DNA of 54,732 nt from Lihuaxuella thermophila (GTDB taxonomy: Bacteria; Bacillota; Bacilli; Thermoactinomycetales; Thermoactinomycetaceae), in contig NZ_FOCQ01000021.1 in NCBI RefSeq assembly GCF_900110165.1, positions 1 through 54,732 of the forward strand, read 5' to 3'. Below are positions 15,009 through 23,646 of the stretch, piece after piece. The position numbers and the translations under genes are program-made. The notes under the pieces were generated by a model that worked only from the letters and a program-made list of their open reading frames with translations, was not told where the DNA came from and searched no databases. Each line of letters opens with the position of its first letter. The first letter of the stretch is position 1.

Positions 15009-15222
15009 ACGTCCACGAGCATTCCTTAAGCAACAGGCCAGGAAACGGCCCGGCAAATGGTTCAAATCGCTGGTCTCGGATGACAACACGCTGGCAGCTG
15101 AACTAAAAAACGGGATGAATCCGGCACAAAAAGCCGATGATGAAGTCACCTCCAACCTTCTGCTCGGCATGGAGTCCCGGATCGAGAAACATCTGTGGAT
15201 GTTAAGCGCATTTTTCAAATGA
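15009..15222 (+). pseudogene. 3' remnant of a dps (ferritin-like) gene
   Basis: A plus-strand frame open from 15009 to the stop at 15220-15222 has no start codon with a ribosome site and no N-terminal domain. Its last 45 residues match the C-terminus of Dps/MrgA proteins: WFKSLVSDDNTLAAELKNGM, then ADDEVTSNLLLGMESRIEKH and LWMLSAFFK, equivalent to the final helix and EKHxWMLRAFL end of the family. A complete Dps is about 150 residues, so roughly two thirds are missing. It lies between the DinB terminator and the convergent CoA-transferase and is probably debris from a deletion. Confidence 0.7.
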
Positions 15223-15316
15223 AAACCAAAAAACCGTGTCAATCTCTGGTGAAGCGATTTACACGTTCATTTTTTATGATGAAACGGGAGATTTATGCCG
15301 GGACCATTGCCGGCCG

Positions 15317-16501
15317 TTATATCACCCCTTTCTCCTTCAATCGTTCAATCTCGGTTTCGGTATATCCTAATTCACGTAAAATCACCCGATTATGTTCCCC
15401 CAGCAACGGAGCGGGGGTTTCAATGGAACCGGGGGTCTTGGAAAGTTTAACCGGGATTCCCGGCATCATGATCCGACCCGCAACGGGATGATCCTGGTAC
15501 ACGACCATGTCCCGGGCAAGCACCTGGGGATGTTCCACTGCTTTGGCGACATCATTGATCGGTCCGGAAGGTATTCCGGCTTCCTCGAAGAGATTCAGCC
15601 AATCATCCACCCTTTGCTTCCCGATCACCTCACTCATGATCGGTTCCAATTCATCCCAGTGTTCGGTTCGGTCAGCATTCGTTTTAAATCTGGGATCTTC
15701 GACCAGGTCTTCCCTGCCGACCACGCGGCACCACTTCTGCCAGAGCTGATCATTGCCGGCCGCCACAACCAGGTATCCGTCCGCAGCCCTGAACACAGCA
15801 AAGGGAGTAATGGACGGATGACGATTCCCGGTGGGTTTGGGAGATTCCCCGGTGACAGCCAGGCGGGCAATGGCATTTTCCAAAATCGCTAATTGGCAAT
15901 CCAGCATGGCGACATCCACTTTTTGCCCCCGGCCGGTTTCTTTCCGTTTATGGAGTGCGGCCATTATGCCGATCACCGTGAACAGACCCGACGTAATGTC
16001 AGCGATGGACGCACCTGTTCTCGTCGGCGGACCGTCAGGCTCACCCGTCAGGCTCATGATTCCGCCCATTGCCTGGATGATCAGATCATAAGCCGCTTTT
16101 TGACTATAAGGCCCGGTGTGCCCAAATCCGGAGCTGGCAGCATAGATCAAACGCGGATTTATTTTTTCCAGTTCCCCGTACCCCAGCCCGAGCTTTTCCA
16201 TCGTTCCCGGGCGGAAATTTTCCATGACGACATCGGCTTTTTTCACCAGTTTTAAAAAGATTTCCTTTCCTTCCGGCGATTTCAAATTCAGGGACAGACT
16301 CTTTTTATTACGATTTAAGCTGATAAAGTAAACGCTTTCTCCATTGACAAAAGGCCCGTATCCCCTTGAATCATCCCCTCCGTCCGGATGTTCAATTTTA
16401 ATCACGTCCGCACCCAGGTCTCCCAGAATCATCGATGCGTAGGGGCCCGCCAACACCCTGGTCAAATCCAACACACGAACACCCTGCAATGCTTTTTCCA
16501 T
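15317..16501 (-). CDS. CaiB/BaiF-family CoA-transferase (family III)
   Basis: A 394-residue enzyme from ATG 16501, which follows AGAGGGAGAG; the frame upstream lacks support. It has the family III features LQGVRVLDLTRVLAGPYASM (about 4-23), LGADVIKIEHPDGGDDSRGY (about 28-47), YFISLNRNKKSLSLNL, and the catalytic aspartate in QKVDVAMLDCQLAIL (about 188-202). RNPSITPF-type and GIPSGPIND motifs are near the C-terminus. Such enzymes move CoA between acyl-CoA and a free carboxylic acid (formyl-CoA:oxalate, carnitine, succinyl-CoA dependent). The exact acids cannot be told. Single gene; acyl-CoA dehydrogenases and fixABCX elsewhere in the window may act on related substrates. Confidence 0.85.
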   Translation of the reverse strand: MEKALQGVRVLDLTRVLAGPYASMILGDLGADVIKIEHPDGGDDSRGYGPFVNGESVYFISLNRNKKSLSLNLKSPEGKEIFLKLVKKADVVMENFRPGTMEKLGLGYGELEKINPRLIYAASSGFGHTGPYSQKAAYDLIIQAMGGIMSLTGEPDGPPTRTGASIADITSGLFTVIGIMAALHKRKETGRGQKVDVAMLDCQLAILENAIARLAVTGESPKPTGNRHPSITPFAVFRAADGYLVVAAGNDQLWQKWCRVVGREDLVEDPRFKTNADRTEHWDELEPIMSEVIGKQRVDDWLNLFEEAGIPSGPINDVAKAVEHPQVLARDMVVYQDHPVAGRIMMPGIPVKLSKTPGSIETPAPLLGEHNRVILRELGYTETEIERLKEKGVI

Positions 16502-16738
16502 CGCTCTCCCTCTTTCCTTTACCCAGTTGGAGATGGCTTGTTGCTGCAAGAACCTTGCGATTGCCCAGCCGGATACCCGTTCTTTTCCATTTGTTGACCG
16601 ATCGTCGCCAATTTTATTATACAGAATATTTAAAAACAATGTAATATTATTTTCAATTTAGATATTAAAATTTCACATCAATCTGACTTATCCATAAAAA
16701 ATCGTCTGTCTATTTTTTCAAAAATGCACATTTCGGTA

Positions 16739-16839
16739 TTGACAATGGTTTTATTTAATAGTATATTCATCCTAACAAGCGGAAGATTAATAATTTATTT
16801 GAATGTAATGTTGACTATTCCGCTAGGATTTATTATAAA
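16739..16839 (+). promoter_or_regulatory. Two tandem promoters with a long inverted repeat
   Basis: Promoter 1 is TTGACA (16739-16744), 17 bases, TATATT (16762-16767). Promoter 2 is TTGACT (16811-16816), 17 bases, TATAAA (16834-16839). ATCCTAACAAGCGGAA (16769-16784), just after the first -10, is matched in inverted orientation by TTCCGCTAGGAT (16818-16829) inside the spacer of promoter 2. They point toward the tauE-Rrf2-yezD genes. The repeat is a good candidate operator, perhaps for the Rrf2 protein encoded downstream. Confidence 0.6.
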
Positions 16840-17141
16840 ACCTGTTTCAACTACATATCACCAACCGCACCAAAGTTACACCATCATCTTTCTGCCATTT
16901 ATACCGATTCACCAGTCTAAATAGTGAATTTTTTTCATATAAAACCCGTGTAAATTGATTGGTTTTATTAAATTTGAGAAGAGATGGTTGATGATCTGTC
17001 ACGTACTTTTGGCTACCCGCATACGATGGTATAGCATATCTAAAACCCGACTAATAAACTCAACATTCTCAGGTTTTTTCGACTACAGAAATAATTCTCG
17101 GATGATTCGAAATATTGCTCCGGTTAAGGAGGAAGATGAAC
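16840..17141 (+). other. Long leader upstream of the TauE gene
   Basis: If promoter 2 is used, about 295 bases of untranslated leader precede the TauE start. AAAACC (17042-17047) and GGTTTTTT (17072-17079) resemble a weak attenuator. A 16-codon frame begins at ATG 16984 after GAGAAGAG. No known riboswitch consensus was recognised. Confidence 0.35.
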
Positions 17142-18032
17142 ATGCAAAAGCTTATTGTTTTGGCGATAATAGGTTTTGCTGCCCAATTGGTCGACGGCTC
17201 GCTGGGAATGGCTTATGGCGTAACCTCCAGTTCGTTGTTGCTGATGTTTGGGATCGCCCCGGCCGTGGCTTCCGCTTCTGTCCACATGGCAGAGGTGGTG
17301 ACGACGGCAGCCTCAGGCATCTCTCATTTGCGGTTTGGAAACGTGGATAAGACAATCGTAAAAAGATTGATTATCCCGGGGTCCATCGGTGCCTTTGCCG
17401 GAGCTTGTTTTTTGAGCAGCCTGCCCGGTGATCTGGTGAAACCATATGTAGCCGCCTTTTTGTTTCTGCTGGGTTTTTACGTGCTCGGACGGTTCCTGTT
17501 CGGAAGTCCGACTGTATCCGGTGAAGCCAAAATCTCCAAGCGCTTCCTCACCCCTCTGGGCTTGGTGGCCGGGTTTCTGGATTCCACCGGAGGCGGTGGA
17601 TGGGGACCCTTAACCACCCCGATTTTGCTGAGCAGAAAAGGAATCGAAACGAGAAAGGTCATCGGTTCGGTCGACACAAGCGAATGTGCGATCGCCATTT
17701 CCGCAACGGTTGGTTTCATCATTTCCCTGGGCTGGACGAGTTTCAGCTGGACATGGGTAGGCGCGTTGATGCTGGGCGGGATCGTGGCAGCCCCGATCGC
17801 TGCCTGGCTGGTAAGAGTGATTCCGTCCCATCTGCTCGGGGTCATGGTCGGCGGATTAATTATCCTGACAAATGCCAAAACCATGCTGAACAGCTTTAAA
17901 TTCATTCCTGCGTCGTGGCACGGAACCGTCTATGTGGCCCTGGGCATCATCTGGGTGGTCAGCATTGTTTATGTGGTCTACAGGCACAAAAACGGATTGA
18001 AGAGCGAAGTAACGGTTTCGGTACCGGAATAA
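17142..18032 (+). CDS. TauE/SafE-family sulfite/sulfonate exporter
   Basis: A 296-residue membrane protein. ATG 17142 lies nine bases after AAGGAGG; ATG 17136 is too close to it. About eight membrane segments are visible, with the family's duplicated plan: AAQLVDGSLGMAYGVTSSS near the N-terminus and a second half with GLVAGFLDSTGGGGWGPLTT (about 137-156), a typical TauE signature. TauE/SafE proteins are thought to export sulfite, sulfoacetate or related anions. Followed directly by an Rrf2 regulator and yezD and then ssuADCB, it most likely protects the cell from sulfite released by SsuD. Substrate is inferred from context. Confidence 0.85.
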   Translation: MQKLIVLAIIGFAAQLVDGSLGMAYGVTSSSLLLMFGIAPAVASASVHMAEVVTTAASGISHLRFGNVDKTIVKRLIIPGSIGAFAGACFLSSLPGDLVKPYVAAFLFLLGFYVLGRFLFGSPTVSGEAKISKRFLTPLGLVAGFLDSTGGGGWGPLTTPILLSRKGIETRKVIGSVDTSECAIAISATVGFIISLGWTSFSWTWVGALMLGGIVAAPIAAWLVRVIPSHLLGVMVGGLIILTNAKTMLNSFKFIPASWHGTVYVALGIIWVVSIVYVVYRHKNGLKSEVTVSVPE

Positions 18033-18083
18033 TCGGTTGGTTGAGGTTGAGACCGGTCCTATTTGTTAAAAGGAGACAAGATT

Positions 18084-18524
18084 ATGAAAGTATCTACGAG
18101 AGGGGAATATGCCCTGCGCGCCTTGATTGTCTTGGGGCATCGGCCGAACACTGTAATGCCCATTGCCGAGATCGCTGAGAAAACCCTGGTTCCGGTTAAC
18201 TATCTGGAGCAAATTCTTCTACAGCTCAAAAATCTTGGCTATGTGAAAAGCAAGCGGGGAATACGAGGCGGATACAAACTGCGCAAGTCTCCTGAACAGA
18301 TTGTGATCGGAGAAGTCATCCGGCAGCTGGAAGGTCCTCTTGCGCCGATGGGATGTGTCAGCGTCACTGCATACGATCCGTGTCCGCTGGAGGAAGGCTG
18401 TTTGTTAAAACCGCTTTGGACCCTGATTCGCGATACGGTCGCCCACCTTTTGGAACAAACGACTTTGGATGATTTGCTTTCTGAACGTATTCCAAATGTA
18501 AAGAAGAAGGCGGGGATCAAATGA
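18084..18524 (+). CDS. Rrf2-family transcriptional regulator with three cysteines
   Basis: A 146-residue protein starts at ATG 18084 after AAAGGAG. The winged HTH is standard: VSTRGEYALRALIVLG, AEKTLVPVNYLEQILLQLKN and the wing SKRGIRGGYKL. Cys91, Cys100 and Cys106 (MGCVSV, YDPCPLEEGC) lie where IscR, NsrR and related proteins hold an Fe-S cluster, although the first spacing (eight residues) is wider than in IscR. In Bacillales the Rrf2 protein CymR governs cysteine and sulfur genes without a cluster. This one is adjacent to sulfonate genes and may sense sulfur, redox or nitrosative state. Overlaps yezD by four bases. Confidence 0.87.
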   Translation: MKVSTRGEYALRALIVLGHRPNTVMPIAEIAEKTLVPVNYLEQILLQLKNLGYVKSKRGIRGGYKLRKSPEQIVIGEVIRQLEGPLAPMGCVSVTAYDPCPLEEGCLLKPLWTLIRDTVAHLLEQTTLDDLLSERIPNVKKKAGIK

Positions 18525-18715
18525 AACCACGATCCATCCCTGATGAGCAAATCAACAGCATTTTAAAGGCATTGGAAGGGTTGAAATTCGGTTCCATCCT
18601 GATTACGGTTCACGACTCCCATATTGTCCAGATTGATCGCACGGAAAAACAACGCTTTTCCATGGAACCCTCCTCCCTTTCGAAAACGCGTACCGCTGCA
18701 GGGAACAAAAAATAA
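18521..18715 (+). CDS. yezD: YezD family protein (DUF2292)
   Basis: A 64-residue protein whose centre, ILKALEGLKFGSILITVHDS then HIVQIDRTEKQRF (about 14-45), is the full DUF2292 signature. In Bacillales yezD-like genes accompany sulfur assimilation genes, but the biochemical role is unknown. The start overlaps the Rrf2 stop (ATGA), so both are co-translated. The C-terminal 15 residues are a variable basic tail. The operon ends 35 bases later at a strong hairpin. Confidence 0.85.
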   Translation: MKPRSIPDEQINSILKALEGLKFGSILITVHDSHIVQIDRTEKQRFSMEPSSLSKTRTAAGNKK

Positions 18716-18750
18716 GAAAAAACTGGCCAGCATTGCCGACCGGACCACCG

Positions 18751-18800
18751 GAGGCCCCGTCCCTGGAAGTTTTGACCCAGGGTGATGGGGCCTTGTTGTT
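18751..18800 (+). terminator. Terminator after yezD
   Basis: GAGGCCCC and GGGGCCTT flank an inner CCCTGG/CCAGGG stem. TTGTTGTTTTAT follows. It separates tauE-Rrf2-yezD from ssuADCB. Confidence 0.75.
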
Positions 18801-18923
18801 TTATGAGGGTATTGTGGCTGACCGATGGTGACTGGCCCGGCCATCCTCCCTCTTACCAAAAACGCCGGTTGGCACGAAGATTTCCCAAACGCATAAACAA
18901 ATCCGGCCGATGAGGTGAATGCG

Positions 18924-19892
18924 ATGAATGTAACACAGATGATCCGTGTAACTGCGATGTGTCTTTTGGCAACATTCTTTGCCGCCCTTACCGCCGGTTG
19001 CAACCCGGAAGCATCCGGCAAAGGAGACCGTGTGATCCGCATCGGATATCAGAAATTCGGCACATTAAGCATTTTAAAAGCCCGCGGAACCCTGGAAAAA
19101 CGCTTGGAATCCCGGGGCGTCCAAGTGAAATGGACACCGTTTCCCGGAGGGCCGCAGCTGTTGGAAGCGATGAATGTGGGCAGCATTGATATCGGCCATA
19201 CGGGAAACACCCCGCCCATCTTTGCGCAAGCGGCAGGAACGCCCCTGGTGTATATCGGTTCCGGGATTCCCAAACCCGAGAATGAAGCCATTGTCGTGCC
19301 CAAGGATTCCCCCATCAAGAGCGTCAAAGACTTGAAAGGAAAAAAAGTGGCGCTGAACAAAGGGTCCAATGTGCACGATTTGTTGGTACAAGCGTTGGAA
19401 AAAGCCGGCTTAACGTATACCGACATCAAGCCGGTCTATCTTCCTCCGGCGGATGCCCGGGCGGCATTTGCCAAAAAAAGCGTCGATGCGTGGGTGGTAT
19501 GGGATCCGTATTATTCCGCGGTGGAGACGGAGTTGGAAACAAAAACGATTACGGATGCCACAGGGTATACCACCAACCGTGAATTTATCCTCGCACACCG
19601 CACTTTCGCCGAACAACGTCAGGATGAAGTCAAGATCGTGTTAGATGAGCTGAAAAAAACAACTGATTGGTTCAACCATCATCCCGATGAAACGGCCAAA
19701 CTGCTCGCCAAGGAAATCGGAATGGATATCCAACCGGTGAAAAAAGCGATTGTACGGTCCAAATACGGACTGGAACCCATAAACGATTCCATTGTCAACG
19801 AACAACAGCAGATTGCCGACACATTTCTGCGAATCGGTTTGATCCCCAAAAAGATCCGTGTCCAAGACGCGGTCTGGCCTCATCATCGATAA
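18924..19892 (+). CDS. ssuA: Aliphatic sulfonate ABC transporter substrate-binding lipoprotein
   Basis: A 322-residue protein starts at ATG 18924, five bases after GAGGTGA; GTG 18915 lies within that site. The N-terminal signal ends in a lipobox, ALTAGC, with the lipidated Cys26. The mature part is a type-II binding protein of the SsuA/NrtA/TauA group: [56 protein letters not shown], and the hinge region [31 protein letters not shown] and [10 protein letters not shown] follow. It captures alkanesulfonates outside the membrane for SsuBC. Followed by ssuD 19 bases downstream in the same operon. Confidence 0.93.
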   Translation: MNVTQMIRVTAMCLLATFFAALTAGCNPEASGKGDRVIRIGYQKFGTLSILKARGTLEKRLESRGVQVKWTPFPGGPQLLEAMNVGSIDIGHTGNTPPIFAQAAGTPLVYIGSGIPKPENEAIVVPKDSPIKSVKDLKGKKVALNKGSNVHDLLVQALEKAGLTYTDIKPVYLPPADARAAFAKKSVDAWVVWDPYYSAVETELETKTITDATGYTTNREFILAHRTFAEQRQDEVKIVLDELKKTTDWFNHHPDETAKLLAKEIGMDIQPVKKAIVRSKYGLEPINDSIVNEQQQIADTFLRIGLIPKKIRVQDAVWPHHR

Positions 19893-19911
19893 AAGGAAAG
19901 GTTGTGGAAAT

Positions 19912-21063
19912 ATGCAAGTATTCTGGTTTATTCCTACCCATGGCGACGGCCGGTATTTAGGTACAGCCACTGGAGGCCGCACGGTCAACTTCCCGTATTT
20001 GCGGCAGCTCGCCCAGGCAGTGGATCACCTGGGTTTCAGCGGAGCCTTGCTTCCCACCGGAAGATCCTGTGAAGATGCATGGATTGTGGCCTCCTCCCTG
20101 TTAGCGGTGACAAAGCGGATGCGCTTTTTGGTCGCCGTCCGGCCCGGTCTCATCTCCCCTTCTGCCGCAGCGCGAATGGCGGCCACCTTCGACCGGCTGT
20201 CCGGGGGCCGGCTGCTCATCAACGTGGTGACTGGCGGAGACCCTGTGGAGCTGGCCGGGGACGGTGTCCATCTCGACCACGATACGCGGTATGAGCTGAC
20301 CGACGAGTTCCTGACCATCTGGCGGGAAGTAATGCAGGGGCGGGAGGTTGATTTCAACGGTCAACATTTAAAAGTAAAAGGTGGAAAGCTGCTGTTTCCT
20401 CCTGTGCAACACCCGTATCCTCCCCTGTATTTCGGAGGCTCCTCCCCTGCGGGCCAGAAGGTGGCAGCCAGACACGCGGACGTTTACCTGACCTGGGGCG
20501 AGCCCCCGGCACAAGTGGCGAAAAAGATTGACCAAGTACGCAAATTAGCGGGCGATCAGGGCAGAACCCTCCGCTTCGGCATCCGGTTGCACGTGATCGT
20601 GCGGGAAACGGAACAGGAAGCCTGGGACGCCGCCGACCGGTTGATCCGTTATGTTGACGACGAAACGATTGCGGCTGCCCAACGCATTTTTTCCCGGTTC
20701 GATTCAGAAGGGCAACATCGCATGTCTCAACTTCATGGGGGAAAGAAATCCAATTTACAGATCAGCCCCAATTTGTGGGCGGGAGTGGGTCTGGTCCGTG
20801 GCGGAGCAGGTACGGCTCTGGTTGGAGATCCGCGCACCGTAGCTGAACGAATGAAGGAATATGCTTCTATTGGAATCGAAACCTTCATTCTCTCGGGCTA
20901 TCCCCATCTGGAAGAAGCCTACCGGACAGCGGAACTGCTGTTTCCTGAGTTGCCGGTGGCGAAAAAAACTGCTGATTCATCTCCACATCTCTACAGCCCC
21001 TTCGGGGAAATGGTGGCCAACGATTATTTTCCCAAGCAGAAAGGTGTGGTTGCGGATGGCTAA
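19912..21063 (+). CDS. ssuD: FMNH2-dependent alkanesulfonate monooxygenase
   Basis: A 383-residue bacterial luciferase-fold enzyme that uses FMNH2 and oxygen to split alkanesulfonates into aldehyde and sulfite. It begins [18 protein letters not shown], the SsuD start, with FIPTHGDGR contacting substrate. [56 protein letters not shown] and [11 protein letters not shown] are family motifs, and [10 protein letters not shown] forms the flexible lid region (about 265-275). No ssuE (NADPH:FMN reductase) lies in this operon, so reduced flavin must come from elsewhere. Overlaps ssuC by eight bases. Confidence 0.95.
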   Translation: MQVFWFIPTHGDGRYLGTATGGRTVNFPYLRQLAQAVDHLGFSGALLPTGRSCEDAWIVASSLLAVTKRMRFLVAVRPGLISPSAAARMAATFDRLSGGRLLINVVTGGDPVELAGDGVHLDHDTRYELTDEFLTIWREVMQGREVDFNGQHLKVKGGKLLFPPVQHPYPPLYFGGSSPAGQKVAARHADVYLTWGEPPAQVAKKIDQVRKLAGDQGRTLRFGIRLHVIVRETEQEAWDAADRLIRYVDDETIAAAQRIFSRFDSEGQHRMSQLHGGKKSNLQISPNLWAGVGLVRGGAGTALVGDPRTVAERMKEYASIGIETFILSGYPHLEEAYRTAELLFPELPVAKKTADSSPHLYSPFGEMVANDYFPKQKGVVADG

Positions 21064-21826
21064 GGGCTCTTCTCTCCATAAAACCGCAGATTCTCTCATT
21101 TCCTGGATCATCCCGGTTGTACTGGTGATTCTCTGGCAGATTTTGAGCACTCTTGGCTGGATTTCGGGACAAACGCTGCCGGAACCGATCGGCGTGATAG
21201 AGGCTGCTCTCCGGCTGTCAGAGTCGGGTGAACTGTTCCAACATATCGGTGAGAGCACCAGCCGGGCGCTGGTCGGGTTGGTGGTTGGCGGCGGGATCGG
21301 TCTGGCACTGGGTTTTTTAAACGGACTCATCCCGGCAGCTGAAAAGCTGTTGGATACCACCGTGCAGATGCTGCGAAATATCCCTCACCTGGCTTTGATT
21401 CCGCTGGCCATCCTCTGGTTTGGAATCGGTGAAGAGGCCAAATTGTTTCTGGTCGCCCTGGGGGTGTTTTTCCCTCTTTATCTGAATACCTTCCACGGGA
21501 TCCGCTCAGTGGACCCCGGCTTGATTGAGATGGGGAAAGTCTACGGGCTGAACGGCTGGCCGCTGTTCCGGCAGATCATCCTGCCGGGCGCCATGCCGTC
21601 CATCCTGGTAGGTCTCCGCTACTCGCTGGGGATTATGTGGTTAACGCTGATCGTGGCGGAAACGATCTCATCCGATTCCGGGATCGGATATATGGCGATG
21701 AATGCCCGGGAATTTATGCAGATGGATGTCGTTGTGTTGAGTATATTCATGTATGCCTTGCTCGGAAAATTAGCCGATATACTGGCAAAACTGCTGGAAA
21801 ACCGTTGCCTGCGCTGGCGTATGTAG
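21056..21826 (+). CDS. ssuC: Aliphatic sulfonate ABC transporter permease
   Basis: A 256-residue membrane protein. ATG 21056 lies within ATGGCTAA at the end of ssuD, so the two are coupled; a far longer open frame upstream is a shadow of ssuD. Six membrane segments are visible. The EAA loop, which docks to the ATPase, is at about 150-175 ([20 protein letters not shown]). [17 protein letters not shown] near the end is typical of SsuC/NrtB/TauC permeases. Works with SsuA and SsuB. Confidence 0.92.
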   Translation: MAKGSSLHKTADSLISWIIPVVLVILWQILSTLGWISGQTLPEPIGVIEAALRLSESGELFQHIGESTSRALVGLVVGGGIGLALGFLNGLIPAAEKLLDTTVQMLRNIPHLALIPLAILWFGIGEEAKLFLVALGVFFPLYLNTFHGIRSVDPGLIEMGKVYGLNGWPLFRQIILPGAMPSILVGLRYSLGIMWLTLIVAETISSDSGIGYMAMNAREFMQMDVVVLSIFMYALLGKLADILAKLLENRCLRWRM

Positions 21827-21852
21827 CGAAACACGTACAGGAGGTGTCTCAA

Positions 21853-22650
21853 GTGGACAGCCATATTTCAGGAACGCGCCTGTTCATACAAGGATTGCAA
21901 AAAAAATTCGGCAATCGCCTTATATTAAGCAGCGTGGATCTCGATGTGAAACCGGGTGAATTTATCGCGATCGTCGGCCGATCAGGATGCGGGAAAAGTA
22001 CGCTTTTACGGTTGATCGCTGGTCTGGAGACTCCCACAGGGGGAGCGATTATCCAGGACGGACACCGGATTTCCGGGCTGAACCCTGCGGCCAGAGTGAT
22101 GTTTCAGGATGCCCGCCTGTTGCCTTGGCGGAAAGTCATTGACAATGTCGCGCTTGGTGTGGGCGGTGCCGGAGACAGTCAGAAAGAATCGGCCGGACGC
22201 CTGCTCCGACAAGTTGGCTTGGCGGAATACGCGCAGGAGTGGCCGGGGATTCTCTCCGGCGGACAACGCCAACGCGCAGCCTTGGCGCGGGCACTGGTCA
22301 GCCGCCCCCGCCTGCTATTGCTGGATGAACCTTTAGGCGCCCTGGATGCGTTCACACGGATCGAGATGCAGCAATTGATTGAAAAACTGTGGCAGGAACA
22401 GGGATTTACTGCCCTGCTGGTCACCCATGACGCGGAAGAGGCGGTTGCTCTTGCGGACCGGGTGGTTTTGCTGAAAAACGGAACCGTTGATCTCGAAGTT
22501 CCGATCTCCCTTCCCCGCCCCCGTCAGCGAAGCAGTGCTTTGTTTGCTTCCCTGGCCGGTAAAATTCGGGATCAGGTGATGGATTCCATCCCGACGTCAC
22601 AGAAGCCAATGGTGAAGACAATGTCGTTCATCCGGTCCAGGAATGGATGA
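21853..22650 (+). CDS. ssuB: Aliphatic sulfonate ABC transporter ATP-binding protein
   Basis: A 265-residue ATPase starts at GTG 21853, six bases after AGGAGGTG. Walker A GRSGCGKST (about 43-51), Q-loop VMFQDARLLPWRKV, signature LSGGQRQRAALARAL (about 134-148), Walker B LLLLDEPLGALD (about 154-165) and H-loop LLVTHDAEEAVAL are all present. A polar tail of about 35 residues follows the nucleotide-binding domain. Last gene of ssuADCB; a perfect 10-base-stem hairpin follows. Confidence 0.94.
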   Translation: MDSHISGTRLFIQGLQKKFGNRLILSSVDLDVKPGEFIAIVGRSGCGKSTLLRLIAGLETPTGGAIIQDGHRISGLNPAARVMFQDARLLPWRKVIDNVALGVGGAGDSQKESAGRLLRQVGLAEYAQEWPGILSGGQRQRAALARALVSRPRLLLLDEPLGALDAFTRIEMQQLIEKLWQEQGFTALLVTHDAEEAVALADRVVLLKNGTVDLEVPISLPRPRQRSSALFASLAGKIRDQVMDSIPTSQKPMVKTMSFIRSRNG

Positions 22651-22653
22651 ACG

Positions 22654-22678
22654 ACCCGTATACGGCAAGTATACGGGT
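22654..22678 (+). terminator. Hairpin after ssuB
   Basis: ACCCGTATAC and GTATACGGGT form a perfect 10-base stem around GGCAA, four bases after the ssuB stop. There is no T run, so it may act as an RNA-stabilising or weak terminating stem. Confidence 0.5.
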
Positions 22679-22696
22679 TGAGAAATGGAACCCGTT

Positions 22697-23158
22697 TCAT
22701 CGGTAAGTTCTCATGGCTGTCAGCGGCGGAGAGTAAACGTGAAAAGTAATCAGCCTTTCCTCGGAAGGATTGCACATTTTGTGAATCTGTCCTTTGACCG
22801 CATAAAAGAAATCGCCTTTCAGGAATCTGTTTTGCTCATAGCAGAAGAGTTGGTTCTCTTTATCAAGTACGTACAACTGGTTGATCAGGCTTCCTTCCAC
22901 GACATATGCACAACCAATCGAATTTCCGTGATCATGAACAGGTGTTTCTTGCTTCCCCGGTATATGAATCACAATCGCCTCCATCACATCGGACCGGAAA
23001 ATGACATTTCTGCCGTATGGAAGGATGTCTGCATGAGTGAGATGGGGAAGGATTCGTTCACGGGTACAGCCGATCGAAGAAATCGCCTCTTTCAGTTCGC
23101 GAAGTGTCGGCTGTGTTAATTTCGCTAAAACATGATGAACACATTGCAGAAAATCCAT
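22697..23158 (-). CDS. Cysteine dioxygenase (type I)
   Basis: A 153-residue cupin protein. The iron ligands are visible as His75 and His77 in TPVHDHGNS and His126 in GQIHKMCNP, matching the three-histidine site of bacterial cysteine dioxygenases. Usual partners such as LPYGRNVIF (arginine binding substrate carboxylate) and the YVVEGSL strand are present. The enzyme oxidises cysteine to cysteine sulfinate. In this organosulfur cluster it would feed sulfite production, which TauE and sulfite oxidase handle. GGAGGAAGC precedes the ATG. A thiol dioxygenase with another thiol substrate is the main alternative. Confidence 0.85.
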   Translation of the reverse strand: MDFLQCVHHVLAKLTQPTLRELKEAISSIGCTRERILPHLTHADILPYGRNVIFRSDVMEAIVIHIPGKQETPVHDHGNSIGCAYVVEGSLINQLYVLDKENQLFCYEQNRFLKGDFFYAVKGQIHKMCNPSEERLITFHVYSPPLTAMRTYR

Positions 23159-23336
23159 ATCGCTTCCTCCGTTGAATGTTTTTCAATGTAACGAGAGACA
23201 ACCAATTCTTGACAATCTCTAGTTATTTAGTCAGGATTTGATGTCTCCTTTCAGCATCAGCGTATTCAGGTCAGCCAACTTTGGTCACTCATGCTGTTTT
23301 CGACGATGGCGATCAATTGAAGGAAGGATGATCACG

Positions 23337-23588
23337 GTGAGTTATATCAACTTGAAAGAGAGATACTTTCTGGCCAAAAATCTGATGAAATTAGCCGGAA
23401 AGTCGAAGAAAAAAGACCGGTTCATCATTGCTTCCATCCTGAACAAAATCGGCGATCCCGACATGGTGCTTACTCATGAGGAAACCGGCTTCTTAAAAAA
23501 TAAACTCGACTGTTACCTGGATGAGGCGATGGACAATCGGGATGAGCACAGTATTGAATTTTTAAAAAATCTGAAGACGAAAGTATAA
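23337..23588 (+). CDS. Small protein of unknown function
   Basis: An 83-residue product from GTG 23337, nine bases after AAGGAAGG; the ATG at 23328 directly abuts that site. It is charged and probably helical throughout (YFLAKNLMKLAGKSKKKDRF, then NKLDCYLDEAMDNRDEHSIE). I do not recognise the family. It lies 58 bases before the sulfite oxidase gene on the same strand and may be co-transcribed with it. No membrane segment or signal sequence is seen. Confidence 0.55.
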   Translation: MSYINLKERYFLAKNLMKLAGKSKKKDRFIIASILNKIGDPDMVLTHEETGFLKNKLDCYLDEAMDNRDEHSIEFLKNLKTKV

Positions 23589-23646
23589 AGTCTTTGGTCT
23601 GCGAAGAGCGTCCTGAAGGAAAAATGGTCTTGGGAGGCCTGAAAAG

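Noticed and set aside
16724-16924. 66-codon plus-strand ORF in the gap before tauE
   Set aside because: It starts upstream of the -35 of promoter 1, has no ribosome site and is low-complexity AT-rich translation.
16840-17141. S-box, T-box or other sulfur-related riboswitch in the tauE leader
   Set aside because: No conserved core sequence of these elements could be found by eye.
18868-18890. TTGGCACGAAGATTTCC upstream of ssuA as a sigma-54 promoter
   Set aside because: The -24 part matches but the -12 reads TTTCC, without the required GC at the right distance.
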